Made by a program: the position numbers and the translations under genes | Source: Endomychus coccineus | Lineage: Eukaryota; Arthropoda; Insecta; Coleoptera; Endomychidae | Reading direction: 5' to 3' | NCBI GenBank assembly: GCA_958510875.1 | Contig: OY294068.1 | Location: 67,124,633 to 67,188,632, forward strand | DNA: 64,000 bases | The notes under the pieces: generated by a model | What the model was told of the DNA's origin: nothing | What the model saw: the letters and a program-made list of their open reading frames with translations, nothing else | Database searches by the model: none | Part shown: positions 11,685 to 23,239 of the stretch, piece by piece | Position numbering within the stretch: position 1 is the first letter of the stretch | How the letters are laid out: each line of letters starts with the position of its first letter

Positions 11685-12889
11685 TATATTTGGGTTAGGA
11701 ATCACGTTTTTAACGCAAACACAGCTTGATAATAAAACTTTGTTTGTAAACAAGTAACATAGCAACAACCTAGCTACAACAAAGCTCCTATAATCAACGG
11801 TACCTGATTCAAATATAGCGGGAAGGTAATGAATTGGTGCATTTATTCCGTTTTAAAAATGAACAAAATTTTATTGAAATCGGTCAGAAATAAAATTATC
11901 TATGTACCACGGGAATTGATGAGCCTTAATAACCTCAGGCAATTGCTATCCCTCTTTGCCATCGGTAATTAAGGCCCTTATGATTCCCTTGATACATAAA
12001 TAACTATTAGAAATGTTAGTAAAATCCGTCCCCAAGCAATACTAAAAGAAAAACCCGGCAAGTTTTATCAAATTTTCGACATTGATTCAGAACTTCACAA
12101 CAATAACTATATACCTGAAATCTTATTTCATGAATCCGCAGTTGGTGGTTGAGGTGGTAGATAGGTTGTTGTTTCTCTTCAAATATAATTGGGCGAAATA
12201 CATTCAAGAAAAAAAACTTGTTCTAAATTTGAAAATTTTCACAATGGATTGAAAAAGATCATCACAATGAGCATTTACTTCAAACCTGCAGAATCTGAAC
12301 GTCATAGAGTCCTAAAAAATTGTTAGCTTCCGGATTTATTCCGCGTCACAAAATGTAGTGTTCGCTGTATAAAGAAAAATATTTCATAGGAAAGTGTGAA
12401 AAATTCCACAAAAATAACGTGGATGATCGATGGAAAATTGTATCGTCATATATACGGTGATTTTCTTGACCAAATAAAATTATGCCAAAGGAAAAGATGT
12501 GTAATGTTAATGGTTGTGGAAAAACGAAACCAGTACAGTAGGGATGGATTTCAACTAAATCAAACATAGCAGACATACCAACAAGATTTTCAACTAACCA
12601 AGATTCAAGCTCAAATTCAACTTTGTTCGTTGGCCCCGAATTTTCAAATAGTCAAAAAAATACATAGTTTGAGCAACCTAAACCTATAGAATTAAAAAAG
12701 ATACGTTTGTCTACAAGTTCTTGATGAAGAATTTTCTTTGCCAAGTTTTGCAGTCTATTAGAGTTTAATCGTGGAATAAGTTAATAAGGTCCTTAGGATG
12801 GATTTTACTATTTGTAAGAAATTTTAAAAGGTAACGACGAACACAAAATATTCGGCCAATATAAAAGATTTACCAGAACTTAACCCAGA

Positions 12890-14090
12890 ATAATTGAAAG
12901 AAGCCAAACGAATAATAATTATTTCATAACAAATAGAGTGTTTTAAAAGTAGATCGACTTTCATTGATTAATAAGAAGAATCTTCCAAAATCAAGTAAGC
13001 TTTATACTATGTTACCTATCATTGGTCGCCATGGACTTATGAGAATAGAAAGTAGAGCTTAACATTCACAAAACTTAAAATAACGCAAAAAATCCGATTA
13101 TTATAGACTTCCTGTTTTACATATTCATAGAAAATGCTTCCACCAAGATTCTGAAACAGTCATTTCATAATTAAGGAAGTAATTTCAGATAATTAAAATG
13201 TTGTAAAAAGAGTAAAAAACAAATGTTTATGGTATAAGATCAGAACAACAAGACAGGTTCCACCTGAAATGGGTTTACTTCTATACTTCTACCCATTTAC
13301 TACACTGGAATAGATTATTTCGGTCCGATTGAAGTGACCGTTGGAAGAAGACACGAGAAAAGGTGGTGTGTCATATTTACATGCATGTCAATCAGAGCTA
13401 CCTATTTAGAAATTGCACATTCTCTGTCAACCGATAGTTGTAAAATGGCAATTAAACGTTTTACTAGTAGAAGAATAAGGAAAGTACTTCTCAATTATAA
13501 TGAAATTCAACAAGAACTGAATCTTATAGGCAATGGAATAAAACGGAATTCTTATACTCCAAGAGATCCTCACATGGGAGGATGCTGAGAGAGGCAAATC
13601 AAATCCGGCAAAACTGCTTTGAGATTCATTTTAGTTAAGCAGTATCCAAAAAAGAAACTGTACAAACACTTTTATCAACAATTGAGCATATTATAAGCTC
13701 GAGATCATTGACTAAATGTTCTGTAGACCCAACGGTCCCAAGATCATTAACATCGAATCATTTCTTGTTAGGAGGAGAATTATATACTATTTCAAATCCC
13801 ACTGATGACAATGATCTTTTATACCAAGGAAAGAATAGAGAAAAATTGGAGCAATTTTAAACCAGTTTTGGCGTGGTTAATTGTTTACCCACCCTTACAA
13901 AAAGAAAGGAATGGTTCAATAAAATTACTCCACCCAAAGTTCTCGTCATAGCAGTTGTGTGATGAGGAGCAATCAAATAGTTGGCCTCTAGGAAGAATTA
14001 CAATTATTTTCAGACAAGGATGGTCAAGTTAGAAGCTTTGAAATCCAAACATCCAAAGAACTTTTTGAACGATCGATGACCAAGATATAA
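12890..14090 (+). pseudogene. BEL/Pao pol remnant with integrase core
   Basis: The clearest part is at 13300-13590, with IDYFGPIEVTVGRR-like and CMSIRATYLEIAHSLSTDS sequence, typical of the BEL integrase core. Further traces follow in other frames: the VDPTVPRSLTSNHFLLGGE block near 13730 and the C-terminal block with LPTLTKRKEWFNKI near 13890, both normal neighbours of a BEL integrase. Upstream, LNPE and IIII-like traces of the pre-integrase region occur near 12890. At least four frame changes and several stops are present. Confidence 0.7.
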
Positions 14091-14108
14091 ATTTTAGGAG
14101 TGGAGAAA

Positions 14109-14282
14109 TGTTTTGACATTTGACTATAGATAAGAGAGGTAGGGGAGGGGAGGGAGTTTGGCAGTCTATTAGAATACATTTTTTGACTGGTATTCTTTCA
14201 TGTTATAATTTTAATAAAGGAAAAAGGAAAATGTCTAATTATTAAAAGGTCGACGTAACTGTGATCTTGAGCAAACAGACAC
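14109..14282 (+). repeat. BEL/Pao 3' LTR
   Basis: Diverged copy of 10239-10414, starting TGTTTTGACATTTGAC and including the shared GACTGGTATTCTTT segment. The right limit is approximate. Confidence 0.6.
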
Positions 14283-14394
14283 CAATTCTGTCTAAAAGCT
14301 CCATGTACAATAGCAATAATATTATAAACTAATTGGTACATATACCTGCATGAGTTAGGTACTATTAGGCGAGGAAATAAAGCAGAAAGGGTCG

Positions 14395-17185
14395 ACGAAA
14401 AAGATCGGATGAACCGATTTTGATAATTTTTTTTAAATCGATTCCTGAAGTCATTTAGAAAAAATTTCACCAATTTTTTTCTTCTAATGTGCATTTTAGC
14501 ATTTCTACAGAGGGAAATGCACTTTCAGGAGATAATATTAAAAATGTTGGAAAACTGTCCAAATGTAGCTAACATTTCTCACTCGAGGGTTTTTGGGGTC
14601 GCTGATCACGATTCCGGTGTCAGATTTGAACTACGACGCACCTGGGGCTCAGGACTTCCTGTTACTATCGTCGTCTCCAGGAAATTCGCAGAAATACTTT
14701 CTGCAAAGGAATGAAACCTATTAGAGAGGTTCTCTTGAGCATATGGGTCATGACCATGATACTCAATAGTCACCTGGTGCTCAGGATACCCTATGACCTA
14801 GGTCATCTCCATGGATTGATTTTTAATATGCTCTGAAATGCAATCAAATTTGTATCTCGCTGGGCTTTTGGGTCGCTGAACACGATTCCGGTGTCAGATT
14901 TAAACTACGACGCACCTCAGTGCTCAGAACATCGTGGTACTATCATCCTCTCCAGGGAATTCGCAGAAATACCTTCTACAAAGGAATGGAATCTGTTAGG
15001 GAGGTTCTTTTAAGCATACGAGTCATGATCATGACGCTCAATAGTCACCTGGTGGTCAGGATACCCCGATGACCTAGGTGATCTTCCATCGGGACCGCTG
15101 AAGATTCGATCTATGTTAATAACATTTTTGACATTAAAACAGAAAATATTTCAGTATTACTTAATGCGCATTAGAAAAATTCAGTAAAGTTTCATTGTAG
15201 TGCAAACGGTATTTTTTGAATTCTTTGTTGTCGATATCATAGATCTGTTCGCCAGATGCTTCGCAGTGGCGGCTCGTGAACTTTTTAAGAGAGGAGGCTG
15301 GACATAAAATGTTTTTGTAAAAATATACTCTATTCAGCCAATTAATTTTTAATTTTTTTTTCGTTTTTGTTTTTTTCTGAACTTTTAATATTTTTCCTTT
15401 TTTTTTGGAATTTTTCATATTTTGTTTTTTTTATTAATTTTATTAACTTTTTTTTTATAAATTAACTGAATTCTATGATCAATAATATTATCATAAAATG
15501 TATCATTTTGTTTTACGTGTTTTACTAAATCTTTTTCAATAGATATTAAACTAACACTGTATAAACGATTGTGGCCCATTGTATTTCGCATGTATGTCTC
15601 AATTCATTTGAGAGTAGAAAATGATCTCTCCACCGATGCCGACGTGACAGGAATGGTGACTGTCAAACAAAAGAGTTTATAAATCTGAGGAAAAACTTGT
15701 TGCAAATCATTGTCTATCATATATTTTATCATATCGGCATGACTGTCGTACTGGCCTAAAATATCTTTATCCGAGTATACAACGCATAATTCATTGTGCA
15801 GTGCTATTTTATTAGAAAATTTATATTTTAGAACTAAGTTATCTAAAAGTGTATTGGAAAACTATCTTGAAAAAGATTCGAAAAATCTTCTATTCCTCAA
15901 GTCGAAAAACTTCAATTCATGTAAATCGGAAAATCGAATCTCAATTTGACCTTTAATAGTATCTAAAATTTCATAAAAAAGTTGTCTATAATGTAGTTTC
16001 TTGTCGTAAGTTTTAATATGTTATTTAAAACTTACGTTCGTTTGTTTGAAGACCGTTTAAATGCTATTACAGATGAAATCGTTGAAATGTTTCCATTGAA
16101 AAATCAAATAGATTGACCGCTGTTCTTCCCGAACTAACATCGTAAAACCCTAAGAATCTTTCCACTAGTTGTCCATTTTTTACAATTAATAATTTACCGA
16201 ACAGACAAATTCTAATCTAACTTTACTTCGCGTGGCGTCACTCAACTATAATACCCGCATAAAACAAAACAGGCACCGACGAAACACGCATGTGTCGTAT
16301 TCCGTACCACACCGACCGTACTGAACTCAAACGCCGAACGCGGGCGGCAGGCTAGCCTACTGAGAGTGTTGCCATTCCAGTTATTTCACGGTATTTGGCA
16401 ATTGGACTGGTCGGAAAAACGACAACTGTGTTGAGCAACACGTGTTTACAGTTTAGGGTTTGAAAGATATACAGAGTCTAGCCTCAATTGTGTTGCCAGA
16501 TTAAAAATAACTACTGAGAACGGAGACTTGATTGTAAAATTAAAAAAATTATTAGAGAAACAGGAAATAACATGAAGAATGATCAACAAGATAAATTGGT
16601 GAGGAGGCTGAGCCTCTTTAGCCTCCTTCGAGGAGCCGCCACTGATGCTTCGGTGATTGGTCCGAACTCCAGAAAAGTTATCAGCGATCCGAACAACCCC
16701 GGAGAGACGAAATTGGTTTTATTTCAGAGCATATTAATAAACAATACATGGAGATGACCTAGGTCATCAGGGTATCCTGACCATCAGGTGACTATTGGAG
16801 GTCATGATCACAACCGGCAACCTCAAAAAATCTCCCTCACAAGTTTCATCTCATTCCAAAAGATAATTTCACGAATTCACTGGAAGCGACGATGGTACCA
16901 GGATGTCCTGACCCCTAGGTGCATCGTAGCACGAATCTGGCACCGGAATCGTGATCAGCGACCCCAAAAACCCCTGAATGAGAAAGTTTGGCTATATTTG
17001 GACATTTTTTCAACATTTGTAATATTATCTCTTGAAAGTGCATTCAACAGGTGCATTTTGCTCTGTAAAAATGCTAAAATGCACATTAGAGGAAAAAAAA
17101 TTGGGAACATTTTTTCTAAATGACTTCCTGAGTCGATTAAAAAAAATTATCAAAATCGTTTTATCCGATTTTTTTTACTTTGGCC
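14395..17185. repeat. Long inverted repeat split by a hAT insertion
   Basis: The arm at about 14400-14870 is repeated in inverted orientation at about 16740-17180. Shared landmarks include TAATGTGCATTTTAGCATTT, GGGTCGCTGATCACGATTCC and the ATGACCTAGGTCATC palindrome. The left arm also carries a partial direct duplication: the block starting near 14588 reappears near 14872. Open frames in the arms mirror each other and match no protein family I recognise. A foldback or long-TIR element is the likely source. Confidence 0.65.
15264..16644 (-). mobile_element. hAT-derived element, copy B, internally deleted
   Basis: The ends form a 12-bp terminal inverted repeat (CAGTGGCGGCTC at 15264 and its complement ending at 16644). 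They are flanked by an 8-bp direct repeat, ATGCTTCG, at 15256-15263 and 16645-16652, the hallmark length for hAT. The inside aligns with copy A (90-1000), including the decayed dimerisation region at about 15475-15790 on the minus strand. The zinc-finger part present in copy A is absent. The 16240-16420 segment is relatively GC-rich. It is non-autonomous. Confidence 0.85.
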
Positions 17186-17227
17186 TTTTAAAAATAATCT
17201 CCCTTATCCACTAAGAATACTATTAAA

Positions 17228-17271
17228 GTACTGAGGACCTTTCGGCTACCAAGTAGTCATTGTCAGAGTAA
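17228..17271 (-). ncRNA. Family-2 hammerhead-like motif, core altered
   Basis: Minus strand: CUGACAA in place of CUGANGA, then a hairpin closely matching GGCUAC-UUG-GUAGCC, GAA, a very short AG/CU stem III and C at the cleavage position. The G at core position 8 is replaced by A, which should abolish cleavage. The counterpart at 1565-1595 keeps CUGAUGA. Confidence 0.5.
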
Positions 17272-18059
17272 ACAAAATTATAAATTAAAATGTGCTTGCT
17301 TAAATATTATTTGGGGATAATAATGTAAACAAGCTGGAGATAAATCGGAAATTATTAAATTGCTTTTTCTTTTGTACGTTTCCATTCTAAATTATCTAAG
17401 TATTTGTACTGTGTTTCAAAAGTGATAAACATTTTTCTTTATATGAGCAAAATGTTCCTTCTAGTTTAACCCACATATCATTTTGAACACGACTCACAAT
17501 CGATTTTGTAAGCCCCGGATTTGTCGAAGTCGGAAACTTTATCAAAGCTGCCTAAACGGTTTTTTAGCTTGTTCTTAAATTTATAAACTGGTTGCTTTGC
17601 AAATTTAGAAAGAAATTATGGAATTTATTAATTACTGAAGGATGATAAGTGAAAATTTTGAATTTTATTGAAGTATTTGGAGGTAATATTTGGTTAGTTG
17701 GTTATGTTCCAGTTTCCTCTTTTGTTTAGAAATTGAATTATTGATCAAAAATTTGTCGTAACCATTGTTCAACGCTATTTGCGGAAGTGTCTCAGCTTCG
17801 TTGTTAAGATTTTGCTGTCTCAAAGGGACGTTCAATAATCTACAAGACTATTAAATGGAGCTATTTTATATCTAAATGGTATCGCTTAATCTGCCGGGGT
17901 ATACCTATTTGTTTGAATGGGTTTTCTGTATATGTCTAAATCCGATTACCATCTTTTATAATGTTAATATCAAAGAAAGGAAGCTTGATTTTTTCTATTT
18001 GGACAGTGAATTTTAGTGAATCCAATTGGCTATTAAGCGTGTTCAAAAATCCATGTAAA

Positions 18060-18490
18060 TCAAAATGTTTGAATGTAATCGCGAAAAATATCGTCAACAT
18101 ATCTATACCAAACCTTTGAAACTGATTCTATTACGTATCCTGTGCAGTTTCTATTGGGGATAATAGTAATATTTGAAAGCCATTTCTTCAGAATGTTTAT
18201 CGACTCAATGATTGGGGTATTTGTAAATAGTAAAACAACATCAAATGAAACGAGAATATCACCAAGTTCAAGTTTAAAATCTTTCAATTTTGCAATAAGT
18301 TCCAAAGAACACAGACAAACTTGCTGCGGCTTGGAAGTTGCTAAATTCCTTAATAAACCATTTCGCTGTTATGCGTAGGACAATTAATGTTTGAAATGAT
18401 TGTTCTCATGGAATCACCCGGTTTATGAATCTTAGGTAAGATTAGGATTTGAAAATGTAAGTTTGTATTTTAAATTATCGAAGATTACAG
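18060..18490 (-). pseudogene. Penelope-like reverse transcriptase fragment
   Basis: It carries the fingers motif LPKIHKPG, the palm aspartate in LVSFDVVLLFTN, and the catalytic box YVDDIF, which are the standard PLE reverse transcriptase signatures. The segment between the FDVV and YVDD boxes is much shorter than in intact PLEs, so part of the palm is deleted. Frame shifts separate the pieces. Confidence 0.7.
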
Positions 18491-18710
18491 TTGTACACGA
18501 TTTTAATGAATTATTGACTAGCTTAACGCATTTTGATAACGGATTCCTGGTAATCTGGACATCGTAGGTATTTACCGTTCCTTTGAGAAAGCAAAATTAT
18601 AGCAATGAAGTTGAGAAACTTCAGCAAACAGCATTGGACAATAGTTACGATGAAGGTCCTCGGTATTTTAATAATATTTTTAGTGGATAAGGGTGATTAT
18701 TTTTATCTGT

Positions 18711-19158
18711 TGTGTGAACTATTTCATAATTTATGAGAAATGTTTATTTTTACAGAAAATATTATTATTATTATTAATTGATAATAAAAATAAATTCAAA
18801 AAATTTTTATTTAGTGATAAAAATATCTCTCTTTTTGACAGATTCTATGAAGATATAACAAATAATTAGTGAATACAAGCATATCATTTTAACTATCTCA
18901 ATACTCTCACGAACATTTACTATAGTTGAATGTAATTTGAACTTAATTTCAATAATTATACGTAAATTTAAATTTGAAAATATCATAAACCTAATACTTA
19001 AGACTTAATATTTAATTTAGCATATAATTTTAGTTCAGGATTCAGACCCACTCACGGGGTACAGTGGAACCCTTTGTGGGGGTGGTGCAAATATGCAAGC
19101 ATCATATTTTTTTGTGATGATATATGTTTAAGTAATTATCGTTATTATTATTTGATAG
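18711..19158. other. No recognised gene
   Basis: AT-rich spacer. Nothing is recognised. Confidence 0.5.
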
Positions 19159-19710
19159 AGTGAGTGTAGCGAACGAAGTCTTTCTTCAAATCAGTTATTA
19201 CGACACGTTGTTGGTTTCTACATAGCGGTCGAACGGTAGCCCCGATTTACTAAAAATTTTCACAGAATATATATATGATACCTGAAATTTACTGGTTTCT
19301 AAATTCAATTTCGCACCTCAAGTCGTTTTCGAGTTATGGAGCTGAGCGGTCCTTCGAAATACTTGACGCTATTCGTTTTGTTTCGAGCATACATTTGGCA
19401 GTGCTAAAGAATCGAGCTCGCGTAACTAGACAGACAGTGGCCCGTGCTCTTAATCGGGTTATACGGAAAACGAACTGCAGTTCGCGCTCTTTATCGGCTT
19501 ATGTGAAAGTTAACGGCTCGCGCTCTTTATTGGTTCAGCGAAAGACGGACTGTGGATCGCGCTCTTGATTGACTTATGCGAAAGACAGAGTGAGCGTAGC
19601 GAACGAAGTAGACTGCTCCTTATGCTCTTGGTCGGCTTATGCGAAAGACGGAGGGAGCGTAGAGAACGAAGTCGCCCTCCTTTCACTCATACGGCTCGTT
19701 TTTTTTTAAA
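19159..19710 (+). repeat. Short tandem repeats with GTAGCGAACGAAGT motifs
   Basis: From about 19434 to 19680, units of roughly 37-63 bp recur, each with CGCTCTT or GCTCTT, an ATCGGCTTATG-like core and GCGAAAGAC or a variant. The phrase GAGCGTAGCGAACGAAGT or close variants appears at 19163, 19592 and 19650. The leading block 19159-19290 is repeated at 20615-20770. The region is less AT-rich than its surroundings. Family unknown. Confidence 0.6.
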
Positions 19711-19714
19711 TATT

Positions 19715-20612
19715 TTGACTACACGATAGGGAAACCTATAATGTTCGATGAACATCGTGTGAGCCAGCGGTGGAATGTTGGGAGAGGAGATAGGCATTCG
19801 AACTTTTCTTAAAGGTTTGGAGGTTATATCCATAGTCCTCACTAGGTAAAGAGTTCCACAAAGTCTGTTCGATATAAAAATGAAGTCTGGTAGGAAGAAG
19901 TTTGTCAGGTCTCGAGCTTGACAATGAAGGGGTGCCTAGTTTGAGCTTGTCCGGTTCGCCTATCTGTAATCTCTCGTGGTGGAACAACAGACGAGATTTC
20001 TGATGAGCACAGACTATGAAAACATCCATCATTGATCTCTTTAGAACATCTATAATGTTCTAGAGAGGTTAGTGAACTCGTAAGTGTGACATCTTCAATC
20101 AGACGAATACCTCTCTTCTGGATAGAATCCAAGAGCTTCAGCGTATCTTTGGGAGGCGAACTTCAAATATGTGAACAGTACTTCAGGACAGGTCGAATAT
20201 ATGCTTTGTAGATCATGAGGAGTTGCTGAAATGTAAAGAAGCTCTTGGCACGGAATAGAAAACCAAGTTTTTGTCAAACGGTTTCCGCAATGGACCTTAC
20301 ATGATCATCCCATGAGAGGGTGCTATTATTGGTGATCCCGAGCATGGATATGGAAGACCTCCTAAGAATAGTTGTACCTGACATCATCATATTAGGAATT
20401 GTGGTATACGCCTTCCTGTAGAAGATGCAAGTTTGAGTTTTGGTTGCATTAGACTACTAGATTATCATATCCTCATTCCAAAATCTTTGCCAGATCTCCA
20501 TTAATTGCGTTTCCTGTTTTACTCCTCAGACTTTTTTGGTTGGTATAGGGGCTCTATATGAGAAAGCGGTAGAAGTTTATCATTATCTGCAAATCTGTGG
20601 ACGGGACAGGTG
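19715..20612 (-). pseudogene. Non-LTR retrotransposon ORF2 C-terminal fragment
   Basis: On the minus strand the pieces YKAYIRPVLKYCSHI-like (about 20200), DSIQKRGIRLIED (about 20090) and LWNSLPSEDYGYNLQTFKK (about 19830) appear in the order typical of the reverse transcriptase thumb and C-terminal region of CR1/Jockey-type LINEs. An RFADN-like trace lies near 20580. Several frameshifts. The plus-strand fragment at 22735-23105 and the fragment at 37020-37260 belong to the same family. Confidence 0.7.
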
Positions 20613-20614
20613 TT

Positions 20615-20770
20615 TGTTAAGATGGAGTGAGCTTAACAAACGAAGTCTTTCCTGCTTTGGGCTCATACGGCACGTTGTTGGTTTCTACATGGCTTTCGAA
20701 CGGTTACTCTGATTTATTCAAAATTTTCACAGAATATAGATATGATGCGTTAAATTTACTGGAGTGCAGA
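20615..20770 (+). repeat. Second copy of the 19159-19290 repeat
   Basis: It shares CGTTGTTGGTTTCTACAT and AAAATTTTCACAGAATATA with the first copy. The two copies bracket the LINE fragment at 19715-20612, which suggests the LINE fragment landed in, or was copied with, this repeat. Confidence 0.55.
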
Positions 20771-22039
20771 GGGAACTCAAATATGAAAAATTCACTCCGT
20801 CTTAACCCGTTGGGCATGCGTACTGTACTGAGCGACCTCTTAGTTATTAATACAGTTTATAATGAAGGATAATATCATATGACTCAAGATAAAAACTTAT
20901 CATAATCGATAAATGTTAAGTATTATATAATACAATGTTAAAGAATAGATAATTTACATTATATATAACTATTATTGTACAATCGAAGAGTAAGGAGTGG
21001 GATAATTTTATTATCTGGAGAATACAATGATAAAAATGGGGTTTAATTAAATTGAGATTGGGGTGAATAATAAATTGAGCAATACACAGTGTGTGTTTCG
21101 GAGGTTGAAGCCAGAATTTGATTTAAAATATCGGCCCAGCATACTGAAAATGATGCTGCTATTCAGTGTTATTCTAGAAAAAAAAAGAGTAAGTGGACAA
21201 GATAATAGGTAGGTATATTAAGAAGATGTGATCTTGGAGTTCATGAGACATTGTTGTCCGAATCAAGAATAGAAGATCCTTCAGGACTTGACAATTGTCA
21301 AAGGCAGATTTTAAATATCTTTTAAAATTAGTTGAATTATTATTTATCAATGAGTCCAGTGAACCGCTCTCTTTGACAATGAGATTTTTAACAGCAGGTA
21401 AGGACATTTAATGCAAAATATATTTATTAAGCGATATGCTCCGATGAAAGATATTTTTACATAAGATAGACTTATTCAGGGTAATTGTTGTAGGTGACTC
21501 GTATCATTCGCTAATGTAGTTGTTTACAATTAATGTATGTACGATTGCGCAAATTCTTTGGCCGGGGAGCCTTCATATATATCCGTATAAGCAAAATGAC
21601 ACATATCTTGATCTGTCCTTGGCTCTTGTTAATCACAAGCGGATGTTTGCAAATTGCGATTTTACGTATTGTACCTTATAATAACTCCCCGCAATAGATC
21701 AAAGCGTCTGCCTTTGATTTGGAAACTGATCAAGTATTAGTACCTAGTAGTAGAGTATCAGAAAAATTAGCAGGTGTAAGTTTCATCAACCTGCTCTAAA
21801 AAATTTACATATTGGCACCCTCTGTCTTTCTTCCCGCAATTTTTAATATGTCTGGAATCAACACTCGAGTTTAACGGCTTAATTAAGCACTTATTCAAAA
21901 ATCCGCGGTATGGTATCAACATTAAATCAGTACTTAACAGACATGTTTTCGAGATGTGTCATGCTTGTAGTGCAATACTAGCCCATGTGCTGATAATCAT
22001 TTTTGTTTTGATCAGGACTTTCTGTCTAGATCTTTTGTT
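20771..22039. other. No recognised gene
   Basis: Mostly AT-rich noncoding sequence. No family was recognised in the short frames. Confidence 0.45.
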
Positions 22040-22700
22040 GGCTTTGAACAGATAATAGTCAAACCCAAGCTACTCCTCGCCACCGGTCGGTAAGTAGCTT
22101 TAGATTTCCTAATCGTTTGCCGTGAGTAGTCTTATTGAACCCAGAATAAGTGCCTTCTGCATTCGGTCTATCAAGATCTGGGCCTAATTCTTACAGGCCA
22201 GATGGTCAGAACCACTAATACAACCTTGTAGCCTGGGTATAGCTCAGCTGGAACAGGAGACCTTGATCCATTTTCCATTTTTCCTCCTCTTTTAAGACTA
22301 TGTTCTTCTTTGTCGGAGTAGACAAATCTATGATATACATAGTCATTGTTTGTTTATCTAGGAGAATAACGTCAGCCCTGTTTGCTTCTATGGATCTATG
22401 GACGGTCGGAAACGGGTAATTCCAGTAGATCTGGCATTTTTCGTTCCCGACAAGGGACTCATGTAAGGCAGAAACATCTATTGGTCTATTCCGTATGAGT
22501 GATGATAATACAGCACAGGTAGGTCCTCATTATGGCGATGGGTGTACGCCGAAGCTGCTTTTGCCGGACATGCCGACAATAGGTGGAAAAGTGTCTCCGG
22601 TGTCTTTCGACAGGCCCTGCAGCTGACATCAGGAACCAACACACTCATCACGTTGCGGCGATTGACCAAGGTGTTGATTACACCATCTTGTCAAGCTGCG
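22040..22700 (-). pseudogene. C-terminal remnant of an endonuclease-bearing retroelement
   Basis: The minus strand carries a zinc-binding pattern, CRACRKTPETLFHLLSACP (22478-22669), then, in another frame, QIYWNYPFP, IEANRADVILLDK and YIIDLSTP (about 22300-22440). This CCHC segment followed by an NRPDIVLIDK-like segment is common at the C-terminus of insect R2-like retroelement proteins, where a restriction-like endonuclease resides. No reverse transcriptase core is visible next to it. Exact clade uncertain. Confidence 0.5.
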
Positions 22701-22734
22701 GTAAGTCCCTCGCTCTCGAAGACGAGCGAGGCAG

Positions 22735-23105
22735 AGACAAATTGACGCAATTAATGGCGATCTAGCAATGATTTTTAAATGGGGATCTGATAATCTAGTG
22801 GAGTTTAAAATTCACCCTTGCATCTTTACCAGGAGAGCGGACCCCACAATTCCTGATATGATGATGCCAGGTACAACTATTCCTATGAAGTCTTCCATAT
22901 CCATGCTCGGGTTCACCCTAACAGCGCCCTCTCATCCCAACAGCTCCTCGTAATCTACAAAGAACAGAAGTTACCTAGTGAGGTCTTTCTCTATGCCTAT
23001 AGCCTCCAAACCCTGAAGAAAAATTCGAATGCCTGTCTCCTCTCCCAACATTCCACCGCTGGCTCACACGATGTTCTTTGAACATTATAAATTTTCCTCT
23101 CGTGT
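22735..23105 (+). pseudogene. Non-LTR retrotransposon fragment, same family as 19715-20612
   Basis: The plus strand has a DNLVEF motif and then IPMKSSISMLGFTLT, typical of the reverse transcriptase thumb. A deletion brings it next to the very C-terminus (SLQTLKKNSNACLLSQHSTA), which is closely similar to the minus-strand copy at 19735-19860. The internal deletion and frame changes show it is dead. Confidence 0.65.
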
Positions 23106-23239
23106 AGTCAAAGTATAGAAAAAAACTTTCCAATTTATTCTCATTCATAGTCATTATTGAAAAAATCACTACAATTACTCATTTCCTTCAATATATATCT
23201 ACACTTAATAATAATAAGAAATAAAAGAATGAATTTCAA

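Larger units (their letters stand above)
10239..14282 (+). mobile_element. Decayed BEL/Pao LTR retrotransposon
   Basis: Diverged terminal repeats flank the region (10239-10414 and about 14109-14282). Both start with TGT and share GACTGGTATTCTTT and AAAAGGTCGACGT or near matches. A primer-binding site follows the left repeat. Plus-strand pol traces of BEL/Pao type occupy about 12890-14090, with gag-like traces at 10430-11080. Many stops and frameshifts are present, and the region 11100-12600 is not recognisable as BEL and holds a different gene fragment on the minus strand. The copy is old and dead. Confidence 0.75.
17205..18705 (-). mobile_element. Family-2 Penelope-like element, degenerate
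   Basis: On the minus strand, reading from 18490 down, the order is reverse transcriptase, GIY-YIG-type region, ribozyme-like end. Recognisable pieces are LPKIHKPGDSMRTIIS (about 18420), LVSFDVVLLFTNTPI and WYRYVDDIF (18060-18305), a KLPFFDINI motif (about 17970) and YKIDCESCSK followed by YVG (about 17510). The tail segment with GGATAAGGGTG occurs at both ends in inverted orientation, so the PLE termini are palindromic here too. Many stops and frameshifts. Confidence 0.7.

Noticed and set aside
19434..19680. CRISPR-like array
   Set aside because: The units vary in length and sequence, there are no unique spacers of constant size, and the context is a eukaryotic repeat.
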